The notes beneath the pieces are model-generated. The model was not told the origin of the DNA and made no database searches. It saw only the letters and a list, made by a program, of their open reading frames with translations. Of a DNA stretch of 64,000 bases, positions 42,668 through 51,934 are shown in pieces; within the stretch, counting starts at the first letter, position 1; every line of letters begins with the position of its first letter. Source of the DNA: Pseudogymnoascus destructans (taxonomy: Eukaryota; Ascomycota; Leotiomycetes; Thelebolales; Thelebolaceae); NCBI RefSeq assembly GCF_001641265.1, contig NW_020167547.1, positions 124,001 to 188,000 of the forward strand, in the 5' to 3' direction. Position numbers and translations under genes: made by a program.

Positions 42668-44507
42668 ACGTATTTCACAAGCGAGTTGGCCACCCAAGCA
42701 AGTTGGCCACCAAAACACCAAAATTGACTATTACTGCCTACTACTACACCACCACCCTACATAATGACCCTTATTCGATCGTAATTGAATCCTTGTGCCT
42801 CGTACATGTACGGGAGTTATGGCCCATAATACCACATATGCCACAGCGCTTCTGTCGGCCTGTAGAACCCACCTGCCGACAATGCTCACTTGCCACCTCC
42901 GTACGGACTTGAGCTTCTACCTCAGCACTCTGAAGCATATCCTCTCCCTCTCGTACGGAGAGACTGCCCCCTTGCATTATACGCCTCTTGCGCTTCCTTT
43001 CCCTCCTCTTTTTCTGTTCATTTGCCGCTTGTAGAGCCTTAACTTCTGCCTTAAGTAGAACAGCAGAATGCATCATCATTTCCGCCCCTTTAACAAGGCA
43101 GCTAACAGCATCATTAATTGAGGTAGGAGAGCTATTCTGATGTCGTACGATGCGGTTCTTAATGTGCTCTGTTTGAAAGTTAAGCTCCCTTATAGTTTGA
43201 GGAGTCTTTGAAGTCCAATTGTCACTCTCAACTATAGGAGGTGTTGGAGTCCTTAAGCGTAGATTTAAGTGAGAGAGGACACTCTGTGGCTCGTACGGAA
43301 CTAGTCCTGTAGCTCGGAATCCGCTCTTGATGTTCTGCTCTGTAAACGTAGCTTTGAATGCTTCTTTGAATGCAGAGAGGAACTCAAGCTTTGTGATGTG
43401 GTTTAGCCGGTTCCGTACGAAGGTTTCAATCTGCTTTCCGTACGAAAGCTTTAGTGGCGCAAAGCAGCTCACATCAAGAGGCTGAAGAATGTGTGATGAG
43501 TGTGGTGGCATACAGAGGGTAATTATCTTCCGTTCTGTGCAGTAGTGTTGAAATTGAGCAGAGATGTGGCTCTCATGTCCATCAAGAATAAGAAGGCGAT
43601 AGGTTCCGACCGTACGAGCATTTGTATGTCGATTGAAGTGTTGAATCCACTCATACCCAATTGAATTTGAAGTCCACCCATTCTCACTAAGCGTAATCAC
43701 CCAATTGTCTGGTAATCCTGAGTCTTCGTACCAAGCTGAGAGGTGATTCTGCGCCTTGAAAATAATGAACGGCGGGAGTGCCCATCCGTACGAATTAACA
43801 CCTTGGATAATTGACACCCACTCTCTATTCCCTGGCTGTATAGTCTTTGGACGGCTCTTTGCTTCTGAGCTTGTGACTACCTTTGCAGTAGCAATAACTC
43901 CCATTGCGAAACCTGCTTCATCAAAGTTGTAGATGTCCTGCTCTAAGATGCCATATTTTGCGACTGTGTTTCGTACGAGGGTGAACCACCCTTCAATTAT
44001 CTTTGGATCTTCGCATTTTGCTCGTTTGTAATCGTACTTCCGACTAAACTTTGCTTTAAGTTCCGTACGACGCGTTATGAAGTTACTAGTCCAGTTCTTC
44101 CCAGTAGGGCTCTCACCTCGTTCGGAGAGTAGTAGGTCTGCCATTTCTTGCACAGCTTGCGGCCGGGGCGGAAATCCACGCGAATCTAGGTCGAGAATAT
44201 ACTGAACAAGAGCTGACTCTTCGTACGAAGTTAGGTTTTGTGATTTTGGGGTAGAATCACGTCGGGAGGTCATTCCATTCATTCTGTTGGTAAGGGTACT
44301 ACGTGACACGTCGTATGATAATGCAGCAGCTCGGACACTCTTAAATTGACGTTCCTTTAGTGCCTGAATAGCTAATAGTATTCTACCCTCTTGATTTGAG
44401 GATTGGGCTTGTGTTGGTTGTGGCATAGTTGACTGTAGTCAAGTTGACGCGTTTTGGTGTTTTGGTGGCCAACTTGCTTGGGTGGCCAACTCGCTTGTGA
44501 AATACGT
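42668..44507 (-). mobile_element. Intact Fot/pogo DNA transposon with 56-bp perfect inverted repeats and TA duplication
   Basis: 1,840 bases from ACGTATTTCACAAGCG to its inverse, flanked by TA at 42666-42667 and 44508-44509. The 56-base terminal repeats are identical. Each holds a direct pair of CAAGCGAGTTGGCCACC and CAAGCAAGTTGGCCACC, likely transposase binding sites. The single gene inside is complete, so the element looks recently moved and possibly active. Confidence 0.92.
42771..44426 (-). CDS. Fot/pogo transposase, full length
   Basis: 551 residues, single exon, no break. An N-terminal psq/HTH region (LLAIQALKERQFKSVRAAAL) is followed by a CENP-B-type DNA-binding domain (LTSYEESALVQYILDLDSRG). 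The DDE_1 catalytic core has Asp169 in YNFDEAGFAMG, Asp282 in LLILDGHESH and Asp318 in LQPLDVSCF, the DDD triad of pogo-type enzymes. A basic stretch KKRRERKRKRRI may be a nuclear localisation signal. A C-terminal zinc knuckle CGICGIMGHNSRTC is an extra. It cuts and pastes the flanking element at TA sites. The gene contains about eleven CGTACG palindromes spread over all reading frames. Confidence 0.92.
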   Translation of the reverse strand: MPQPTQAQSSNQEGRILLAIQALKERQFKSVRAAALSYDVSRSTLTNRMNGMTSRRDSTPKSQNLTSYEESALVQYILDLDSRGFPPRPQAVQEMADLLLSERGESPTGKNWTSNFITRRTELKAKFSRKYDYKRAKCEDPKIIEGWFTLVRNTVAKYGILEQDIYNFDEAGFAMGVIATAKVVTSSEAKSRPKTIQPGNREWVSIIQGVNSYGWALPPFIIFKAQNHLSAWYEDSGLPDNWVITLSENGWTSNSIGYEWIQHFNRHTNARTVGTYRLLILDGHESHISAQFQHYCTERKIITLCMPPHSSHILQPLDVSCFAPLKLSYGKQIETFVRNRLNHITKLEFLSAFKEAFKATFTEQNIKSGFRATGLVPYEPQSVLSHLNLRLRTPTPPIVESDNWTSKTPQTIRELNFQTEHIKNRIVRHQNSSPTSINDAVSCLVKGAEMMMHSAVLLKAEVKALQAANEQKKRRERKRKRRIMQGGSLSVREGEDMLQSAEVEAQVRTEVASEHCRQVGSTGRQKRCGICGIMGHNSRTCTRHKDSITIE

Positions 44508-44582
44508 TACTCATTATTATATATAACTATACAGTTGACGAGTATTGTCAACCGGCGCCGTGGGTGCCAGTTTGTAAGTAGC

Positions 44583-44683
44583 TGTTGAGTAATAAATGTA
44601 TGTATTCCTGACTATGTAACCTATACTTGGCTTTACCAATAATCCGTACGGAGATCACGTGAGATCATGTGACTATTACAACA
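44583..44683 (-). mobile_element. 3' LTR of copia 1
   Basis: 101 bases; partner of 51746-51846 with about two substitutions. It contains a CCGTACGG palindrome and an ATCACGTGAGATCATGTGA near-duplication. Confidence 0.9.
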
Positions 44684-44979
44684 CACCCCCCCACGTATCC
44701 CCATACGAGCCTCAAATTGTAGTGTGAGAAACTTGGGAAAAAAGGTGTCAAGTACGCCCGATGATTCACATCTACGCCCGGTGACTCATTTCCGATCGAA
44801 AAACAAGTTGGCCACTTCAGTTCGGATCTTCCATCTTTCTTCCATATCGGTCATCTATACCTTGGACTGCCTGGCTGCCTTCTGCCTTCTGCCCCTGCCT
44901 GCCTTGCATCTCCTATCCTATGACTCCCCACACCCCACTATACTTCTCTCTTCTCATCGGCAAGTCCGTACGAGACAAG

Positions 44980-45597
44980 ATGCCTGCTGTTGGACAGGTC
45001 TTTGTGGAAGACCTAAGCGAGGTCTTTGTGGATGCCAACATCCACATTTACCTTTCTCCTGCTGCCCGGGAGCCCCTGCCCCATCCTCTGCCTATGTTGG
45101 CACCTCGGGTGTACACGACTGTCCCGTATGGGACTCCTGGAAATGTTCGCCTTGAACACCCGCAAGAAATTGCAGGGTTCTACATCCAGGCAGCGGGAGA
45201 GAATGTCGCTCGGGTCTCCCAGGTGAGATCCATGGGTTGTGAGCAGTGTGATGCTGCGTACGGAGAAGAGGGATCTCGGCAGATTCCCTTCTTTACAGTA
45301 TGCATATCCTTTGGGAATGTGCAGGGTGGTGCCTGTGCTTCCTGTGTCATGAAACATCAGGCCGCAGCCTGCTCTCTTTGTGAGTACTTCCCTTCCCTGT
45401 TGACTTATGTACCTTTTAGCGTTCTTATGAGTCCGTATGAGCTAACGCTTATAGATTCCTCCCAAGATGATCGGGAGCCCACCCCTCCTCTGAAGGATGA
45501 CACTCCTCGTCCTGGAGAACGTGCTGGGACTCGGGCCCATGCGCGGAAGTTGGTGCTTACGGCTGCGCAAAGAAATGGTGGTAGGAATGCTGTTTAA
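44980..45597 (+). CDS. DUF3716-like cysteine-motif protein carried antisense in copia 1
   Basis: Lies between the reverse transcriptase stop and the 3' LTR, on the opposite strand to pol. ATG 44980 (MPAVGQVFVEDLSEVFVDAN) is my start; an upstream in-frame ATG at 44920 is the alternative. A consensus intron at 45380-45454 (GTGAGT donor, GCTAAC branch, TTATAG acceptor) is exactly 75 bases, so the frame is open spliced or unspliced. The spliced product has 180 residues. The core CEQCDAAYGEEGS, then FFTVCISFGNVQGGACASCV and ACSL, has the C-x2-C...C...GACASC...C pattern of DUF3716, a short fungal domain of unknown function. The C-terminal tail is polar and basic. The intron in this orientation argues for a gene transcribed on its own promoter. 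Confidence 0.7.
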   Translation: MPAVGQVFVEDLSEVFVDANIHIYLSPAAREPLPHPLPMLAPRVYTTVPYGTPGNVRLEHPQEIAGFYIQAAGENVARVSQVRSMGCEQCDAAYGEEGSRQIPFFTVCISFGNVQGGACASCVMKHQAAACSLCEYFPSLLTYVPFSVLMSPYELTLIDSSQDDREPTPPLKDDTPRPGERAGTRAHARKLVLTAAQRNGGRNAV

Positions 45598-46282
45598 GTA
45601 GGGATTTGGATGTACGGACTTGTGGTTCTTGGGTTTTTCTTGTTTTGCGGTGGCTTTCTTGTATAGATTGACAGAAATGGCAATGGATTCCTTGGTGATT
45701 CTTGTGCCATTCTTGTGACAGCTCCGTACGTAAGTGTAAATGTATAAAAAGTCAGGGATTCTCCTGTTTTTATATGGTAAAAGTCGGGGATTTCCCTTGT
45801 TACCCCTGATTTCCCCCCTTTTGTTGAAATGGGTTTTTTATTTCGAAAAAATATGAAATCCGCGTGCATAGTGTTGTATCTAGCTCGTACGGATCTATGA
45901 AACTGTCGAAAAAGAGTGTATGTTTGTTAGGTCCCAAGGTATTCCATTGGGAAAGTTGAAATAAGAGCGCATAGTGAAACTGGGTGTAACTGTAGGCGGC
46001 TTGGTGATTCTGAGATTTCTATGTTCGTACGGAGCTCATCAGTCTCCTGTTCTTGTATTGCCTCGCATTTTAGTTGGTGAAGTAGAAATCTAGATCTTGT
46101 GATCTAGGGGGCTCGTTTCCGAGGTACAAAGGTAGCCACTGCTTCGTACGGAGTTGTGCTCTTAAGTAAGCACTCCTATAGGAGGTGCTTTATGTCCACA
46201 AGGTTTAAATGGTTAATAAACTCCTCGTGTCTTTGGCGTGGTAGGGCTTTTGTAAACCCATCTGCTGGCATCTTGTACGTAG
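45598..46282. other. Spacer between antisense gene and reverse transcriptase
   Basis: 685 bases with no coding potential. It contains several CGTACG palindromes (45725, 45887, 46025 and 46145 regions). It would be the 3' region for both the plus-strand gene and pol. Confidence 0.5.
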
Positions 46283-47434
46283 CTATCCACTTGATATCGA
46301 GATGTGTCTCTCTACCTCCTGTCTTAGCCAGTGGGAGTGAATATCAATATGCTTGAGTTTCGTAACTAGCTTCGGGGACTCTTTGAGTAAGAGCCGTACG
46401 GTCTGCATATTGTCACATTGTAGGGTGAACTTCTCATTAAGATCAAGTTTGATAGTTGAGAAAAATTGCTGCCACCAATAGAGCTGTTTTGCACTATGTG
46501 ATAGAGCTAGAAGCTCAGCTTCTGTAGTCGAGGTTGATACAGTTTTCTGCTTCGTACAGCGCCAGTCAATTGCTCCTCCAAAGAGTGTGAAGAGATACCC
46601 TTCTGTACTCTTTCTTGTAGCTTCGCAATCTGTGTACGAAGCACCACTAGAGCATTGGAAGCGTGATGTATTGATCTTTGGTCCGTGCTGGAGGGCTAGA
46701 TGTTTTGTCTCCTTTAGATAGAGTATAAGTCGATCGACTGCTGCCATGTGGTCTGGTCCTGGGTTAACAAGGTATTCGGATAGTTTCTGCACCGTACGGG
46801 ATATATCTGGTCTTGTAACCACTGCAGCGTAGTTGGTAGATCCTACTTTCTGTTGATATAGGTGGATTTGCTGTTTGTCTGCTTGCCCATCATATGGAGT
46901 GAGATTGTCATTAACCATTGGAACCTTAACTGTTTTCGACAATGGCGTTACTGCGTACGTAGTCATTATTTTGTCGATGTATGAGTCCTGGCATAGCCAG
47001 AGTGTTCTCTCTGTCTGATCTCTTATAATTCTTATTCCTAAGAACCATTCAAGTTCTCCTATTTCACGGAATTCATAGGCTTCCATAAGTTTCGTACAGA
47101 ACTCTGTTGCTTCTGCCTTATGGTAGGGATGGCTTAGAATGCAGATATCGTCTACATAGAAGAACACAATGATTGTAGATGAGACGAATAGACACTGGGC
47201 TTCTGGGACCTGTACGAGGCCTAGCTTCTTCAGTGTATCTGAAAAGTTGCGGAACCATAGGAGTGGTGAGCGTTGGAGTCCATATAAGGCCCTGTTGAGT
47301 TTCCAGCATTGTCCTTGCTCCTCATAACCGTCAGCACATCGTACGTAGACCTCCTCATCAATGCGGCTGTTTGTAAAGGCATTTATTGCATCTAATTGCT
47401 CTGTATCCAAATCGAAGTAGGCTGTAATAGCCAT
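46283..47434 (-). CDS. Copia reverse transcriptase / RNase H, C-terminal frame
   Basis: 383-residue open frame. It holds ALYGLQRSPLLWFRNFSDTL, the polymerase palm motif FFYVDDICIL, FLGIRIIRDQTERTLWLCQD and VGSTNYAAVVTRPDISRTVQ. The RNase H part includes SSGASYTDCEATRKSTEGYL, KQKTVSTSTTEAELLALSHS and LQCDNMQTVRLL. It ends at HWLRQEVERHISISSG. No stop lies inside this frame, but it is separated from the upstream part of the polymerase by a frame break near 47,450. Confidence 0.88.
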   Translation of the reverse strand: MAITAYFDLDTEQLDAINAFTNSRIDEEVYVRCADGYEEQGQCWKLNRALYGLQRSPLLWFRNFSDTLKKLGLVQVPEAQCLFVSSTIIVFFYVDDICILSHPYHKAEATEFCTKLMEAYEFREIGELEWFLGIRIIRDQTERTLWLCQDSYIDKIMTTYAVTPLSKTVKVPMVNDNLTPYDGQADKQQIHLYQQKVGSTNYAAVVTRPDISRTVQKLSEYLVNPGPDHMAAVDRLILYLKETKHLALQHGPKINTSRFQCSSGASYTDCEATRKSTEGYLFTLFGGAIDWRCTKQKTVSTSTTEAELLALSHSAKQLYWWQQFFSTIKLDLNEKFTLQCDNMQTVRLLLKESPKLVTKLKHIDIHSHWLRQEVERHISISSG

Positions 47435-47511
47435 GAGGGCTCGGAAGGTCTTTGAAACAAGGGTAGCTGTGTACGTCTCATCATGGATTGAGTAACGCTG
47501 TAGGTCCCCTC

Positions 47512-48144
47512 TTACAACAAGTCTAGCCTTGTATTTGACAAGGTAGCATTATCGTCAAATTTATAGGTAAATACCCACATTAGTGGAATGATAAAACTCC
47601 GTACAGTGCTGTCTGGCATCGATTTGAAGGTGTCTTGCTTCTGAAGGTCTGTTATTTCCTTTTCCGCTGCAGCTTTGAAACCAAGCTTATTAGGGTGGTT
47701 TTGAAGCTGGTTCCAATACTTCGGAGCAGCAGGGAGCTCCGTACGATGTATCTTACGTTTCTGGAACTCTGTACCAACGATGAAAGCTTGGTGCTGGCTT
47801 ATCCTTGCTTCTGGGTGTGCAATGGTTGCAAGGTAGACGTCGTGTCTCCGTACACTGTCTTCTGAACGCTCTGGTGTCATTTCAGGTGTCTGGAGTTGAG
47901 GCTCTTCATGTTGGACCTCTATCTCCTTTTGAGGTTCTACCTCTACTGCTTCCTCTTGTTGAAGAGCTGTATCTGTTGTTTCCGCCTCGTACGGAGTTGA
48001 TATTTCTTGTAGAGGTTGTAGAGCTGCGCGCTCCTCTTCATATTCCTCTCCTTCCTTTTCTAAAAGGTCAGGAAGTTCAATGACCTGGACTGTCTTTTGG
48101 AGCTCCAATTCTACAACTGTAGCTTCGTACGATGGATCATACAC
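47512..48144 (-). pseudogene. Copia reverse transcriptase N-terminal part
   Basis: Linker rich in Glu/Gln (LLEKEGEEYEEERAALQPLQ) followed by PKYWNQLQNHPNKLGFKAAA with EKEITDLQKQDTF and FIIPLMWVFTYKFDDNATLS, the usual entry into the copia polymerase. The frame ends early at 47512, before the next part at 47434. Confidence 0.8.
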
Positions 48145-48175
48145 TTTGTCTCATCAAAAGTAACGTCCCTGGTTA

Positions 48176-49105
48176 CTATAACCCTCTTAAGATTTGGAAC
48201 CCATATTCTAAAGATGTTTGTAGAGTTGTAGCAATAAGATAGCCTATTTGGGCGTTCCTCTCTATCCTCTTTAGCTTTGGTTGCTTAAGGAGGAGTGCGT
48301 AGGCTCTACATCCATAGGCGCGGATATGAGAGAGTAAGGGCTTAGTAAGCTCTGGCTTTTGAAGCTGCGAGGGTAGGGACTGGAGTAGAAGTCCGTACGG
48401 AGTCTCATCATTAATGACAGATGATGGAGACCGGTTTATAAGGTAACCTGCAGTCCGGAATATTTCAGGCCAAATTCCTTGTGGTAGGTTGCCTGCTTCC
48501 TTTAAAGCTCGTGAGCATGTGATTATCATACGGCCTAAACGTTCGATTCCACCATTTGGTTCGGCAGTGTACGGGGGTGTAAGCTGCACTTCGTATCCTT
48601 CATCTGCAATCCATGCATCCCATTCATCTCCAAGTGATCTCTCACCATCAAGGAAGAAGATCTTTACCTTATAACCCCATCGTCTCCATACGTAGCTTAC
48701 AAAGTCCTTAATTGTTTGTAGGACTGTGCCTTGCGTCTTGTCTTTAATGGTGTAGACATGGTTCATGCGGCAGAAATCACACTGTAAGTGTAGGGCCTGT
48801 GTGCTACCATCGTACGCCTCTGGCATCTGGATAAGGTCTAGGTGCACCTTCTCATAAGGGATCTGTGACCGTGGTGTAGATCTTCGGGAGATCCTTTTTG
48901 TAGCATGGGTAAGGCGGCAGACTTTGCAGTTAGTGTCGTACGAATCCATGTCTGTGACAATAACCCCTTGGGTCTTCTCTTGGAGCTTCCTTATTGCGTT
49001 TTGATTAAGGTGGCCCATTCGATTATGCCACTCCTTTGCAGTGCCTGTTAGGTCTTTGCGAGGTCCGAAAGAGGATAGAACAGCATCTTGGTGCACTTGA
49101 GTCAT
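48176..49105 (-). CDS. Copia integrase frame
   Basis: 310-codon frame starting MTQVHQDAVLSSFGPRKDLT. GAG-pre-integrase AKEWHNRMGHLNQNAIRKLQ precedes the zinc site CKVCRLTHATK. Catalytic core: VHLDLIQMPEAYDGSTQALH, FFLDGERSLGDEWDAWI and the DDE Glu in YTAEPNGGIERLGRMI. The last codons (LATTLQTSLEYGFQILRGL) follow a frame break. Confidence 0.85.
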   Translation of the reverse strand: MTQVHQDAVLSSFGPRKDLTGTAKEWHNRMGHLNQNAIRKLQEKTQGVIVTDMDSYDTNCKVCRLTHATKRISRRSTPRSQIPYEKVHLDLIQMPEAYDGSTQALHLQCDFCRMNHVYTIKDKTQGTVLQTIKDFVSYVWRRWGYKVKIFFLDGERSLGDEWDAWIADEGYEVQLTPPYTAEPNGGIERLGRMIITCSRALKEAGNLPQGIWPEIFRTAGYLINRSPSSVINDETPYGLLLQSLPSQLQKPELTKPLLSHIRAYGCRAYALLLKQPKLKRIERNAQIGYLIATTLQTSLEYGFQILRGL

Positions 49106-49322
49106 TGATAGGGCTGTGTTTTGAAGGACTTTTGTATTGTCATTATTAATATATTCAAGGACCCATTGTCCATGGATAACTGGAGTGTTGCAGAACGGCT
49201 TTCCTTCATACGTGAGTCCTTCTGTAGCTGTATTCCAATGGACTCCCTTTTGGATGAATCGTTTTAAGGATGCAACAGAGGTGTGGAATGAGGAAACGAG
49301 GGCTGTTTCTTGGAGTGTTATG

Positions 49323-50232
49323 TGTCATACTGACATTCGTTGCACTCAGTTTGCTATCAAACTCAAGAGCAAACTTGGAAATCTCCTCCTCAAACCTACA
49401 AGTCACTATACATATTTTGGCTTATCACACCAACAACAAGAGCAATACTACTCAACGATTGCTACAACCATCTATGATTCATTACACGTCATCGCTCCTT
49501 AGTTACTGGGCCAATATTACCACATAGCATATCTCTACAACCCTCTATGATTCATTACATGACATCACTCATACTACCACATGACATATCTCTACCAACT
49601 AGAGGCCTAGGAGCATGAACGATAGCTCTAAAAGCTCCTACGAACCTCTATGATTCATTACATGTCATCGCTCTTTAGTTACCCACAAGATTGGTTAAGT
49701 CATGACATAATTTGTCTATGACATAATTTGTCTATAGGGGTACTCTGACCTTGGACCTCCTTTTACTTCCTATAGGCTACGAACCTAAGAGATGGTTCTA
49801 TGGGATTCTCTTACGTCGACTACAGTTACCAAGCCTGGTAAGTCATGGAAAGTCTTGGAAAATGAGAGAACTACACTCCTTTAGCATAAATAGGATTGCC
49901 CTTTCCTTAAGAAAGGGCAAGCAGACAATACAGTAAATCGACTATCACATACTTCCACGTCTTTTCCAAGCTTCCAAGCATTCATCTTGTTACTCCTTGT
50001 TTCTGAAAAGTCAGTGAGGTGTTAACCTCTGACTTACCCCTGAGTTCCCAGACTCAACATTTGTTGCAACTTGTCTGAACCACTTCACTACATCACACAC
50101 CTGATTGCTGCGTTGTGGAATAGTCTAAGCTACGACCCTTTGGCTCTGTTTTCTAAGACAGTGTGTTGTCTTAGTAAATTCATCCCTTCCTTGGGTGGCT
50201 AGATTCTCACATCTGGTGCACCCACCATTACA
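49323..50232 (-). mobile_element. Solo LTR (family A) inside copia 1, target duplication TTATG
   Basis: 910 bases, inverted relative to the copy at 16159. TTATG flanks both ends (49318-49322 and 50233-50237). It sits between the protease and integrase of copia 1 and breaks pol. Its internal 46-base repeats are the same as in the other copies. Confidence 0.9.
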
Positions 50233-51172
50233 TTATGGTTCGTACGGACTTTGTGTCCTCTCCAACCTGGACTTTGATGTCCACGGACCTGAACCCTTCA
50301 ATCCTTACTGTCTGGTCTCCAGCTAAGAGGTAGTTTCCGTCCTCACATTCCTTTAGGTTGTAGAACCTCATACGGTCGTTACAGACATGAATTGTAGCTC
50401 CAGAATCAAGGATTGTGCTCCTTGCAAGCTCATAGGTTGAGAGGGTAAGACCTTGAGTGACTTGGAAGGCTGTTGCAAAGGAAACAGGTAGATCCTGGTT
50501 CGTACAGGGTTGTCCTCCGTTCGCCTTGTCCTGGTCTATTGCCCTTTGAATGCAGTATTGAAAGCCTGGCTTTTCACTTATGTAGGCATCAACTTTAGCT
50601 TCAATGTCTCGGTTTGGCTTCCATGACTTCGTACCCTTCGACTTCATGACATATAAGCAGTCCCTCCACTTATGGATAGAGCCACAAGGGCAATCTGTTC
50701 GGGGCTCCTTGTTCTTCTTCCCGTTATTCCAACCCTGTTGTCCTTGTTGTAGGTTGTTCGTACAGTTCTGAAGGGTAGCAGATGTCTCATTATTGCCTTC
50801 TTGTGTTGCGAAAACTCCATGTTCCCCCTGAGACTTCTGGTCATATCTTGCCTGTCTCTGGTTGATTCGATAGGTCCGTACGACCTCCTCAAACTCATAT
50901 TCCTTTGTCCCTTTGTTGAGTTTGAATGTCCATGGGCCTCGAAATTCGCAGGGTCCTATTGCTTTGAGGAAGTAATATATCGCATCGTGATGGTCGATAA
51001 CCTCTGGTGCTCGGAGCGTACGGCCTTGTGTGTAGAGGGTCTCCCATTTTAGGAGCCACTCTTCAAGGTCTACTCCTCTTTGTATTTTGGATGCTTTTGC
51101 CCACTCACTCCTCCATTCCTCAAGCCTAGCTCGTGTAGTTGGTGCAAACTGCTCCTTAAGCCTTACTAGCAT
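50228..51172 (-). pseudogene. Copia Gag C-terminus and protease, cut by solo LTR
   Basis: Gag part: LVRLKEQFAPTTRARLEEWR, DHHDAIYYFLKAIGPCEFRG. A Cys-rich motif CPCGSIHKWRDC stands where a zinc knuckle is expected. The protease active site is STILDSGATIHVCNDR. The frame runs into the LTR at SVRTIM. Confidence 0.8.
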
Positions 51173-51283
51173 TTCGTATGGAGTATCACAATTGTATGTG
51201 TATGGTAGGAAGTCCTGTCTAATAGTTTCTTGGATCTTAGACCATAGCCCCTGAATTGCTTCCTCCTGTTCCTCCCATATTTT

Positions 51284-51652
51284 TCAATCATATTGGAAGT
51301 CCGCTTGTAGGTTTCGAAGCTCTTCCTTCTGGTCGTCTGTGAGAGATCCGTACGTAATTGGTAGGATTGGTTGGGAGGCTTTGATTGATGGTTGCGCTGT
51401 CTGACTTGATGTTGCTCTTGTTGACACCCATGGAGTAGTCTGAGGGACCACACCACTACCGGCCTGAGCTGCAGTCCGTACAAAGTTAGGAACTGGCCTA
51501 ACAGGTGGTACGAGGATAGGGGGGTCATCTAATGCTGGATTAATATAACCCCACACTCCTGTCTTCATTGAAGCTGTCTTAATCGTCTCTAGCCACTCAT
51601 CCCAGTCTTTTGGGTTGGTGAGGACCACCCCCACCTTCTGTAGGGTCGCCAT
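51284..51652 (-). pseudogene. Copia 1 Gag N-terminal frame
   Basis: Starts MATLQKVGVVLTNPKDWDEW with LETIKTASMKTGVWGYINPA, a typical copia Gag start. A frame break near 51285 separates it from the next gag frame. ATG 51652 is the first start after the leader. Confidence 0.75.
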
Positions 51653-51730
51653 TATGATGGTGATCGACTCCTAGGAGGGGTTTGAGGTCTGTACGATGTT
51701 CGAAGACGTTCAAAATGCAACCTCGATGTG

Positions 51731-51745
51731 CTCCGGGCTCATAAC
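51731..51745 (-). other. Primer-binding site of copia 1: complementary to tRNA-Met anticodon arm
   Basis: Directly next to the 5' LTR end, the element-sense sequence is GTTATGAGCCCGGAG. It can pair with GGGCTCATAAC around the CAT anticodon of initiator tRNA-Met rather than with a tRNA 3' end, as in Drosophila copia. Confidence 0.7.
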
Positions 51746-51846
51746 TGTTGAGTAATAAATGTATGTATTCCTGACTATGTAACCTATACTTGGCTTTACC
51801 GATACTCCGTACGGAGATCACGTGAGATCATGTGACTATTACAACA
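51746..51846 (-). mobile_element. 5' LTR of copia 1
   Basis: 101 bases, partner of 44583-44683, followed by the target duplication GTAGC. Confidence 0.9.
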
Positions 51847-51934
51847 GTAGCCTGCCGTGAAGCCACTAAAGCACGTGATTGGGCATTGGTCACGTGACCC
51901 CAATGCATCAAACGCGAATATTTCCACAACCCCC

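Larger units (their letters stand above)
44583..51846 (-). mobile_element. Full-length copia-type retrotransposon 1 carrying an antisense gene
   Basis: Identical-length 101-base LTRs at 44583-44683 and 51746-51846 (two differences seen) start TGTTGAGTAATAAATG and end GACTATTACAACA. GTAGC flanks both ends (44578-44582 and 51847-51851). Order in the element: PBS, gag, protease, integrase, reverse transcriptase/RNase H, then a 1.6-kb 3' segment with an antisense gene. A polypurine tract GGGGGGGTGTG abuts the 3' LTR (44694-44684). Pol is interrupted by a 910-base solo LTR and has a few frame breaks, so this copy is not active, but its ends are young. Confidence 0.9.

Noticed and set aside
49137..49502. 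Plus-strand 121-codon frame
   Set aside because: Formed by chance fusion of antisense copia sequence with the inserted LTR.
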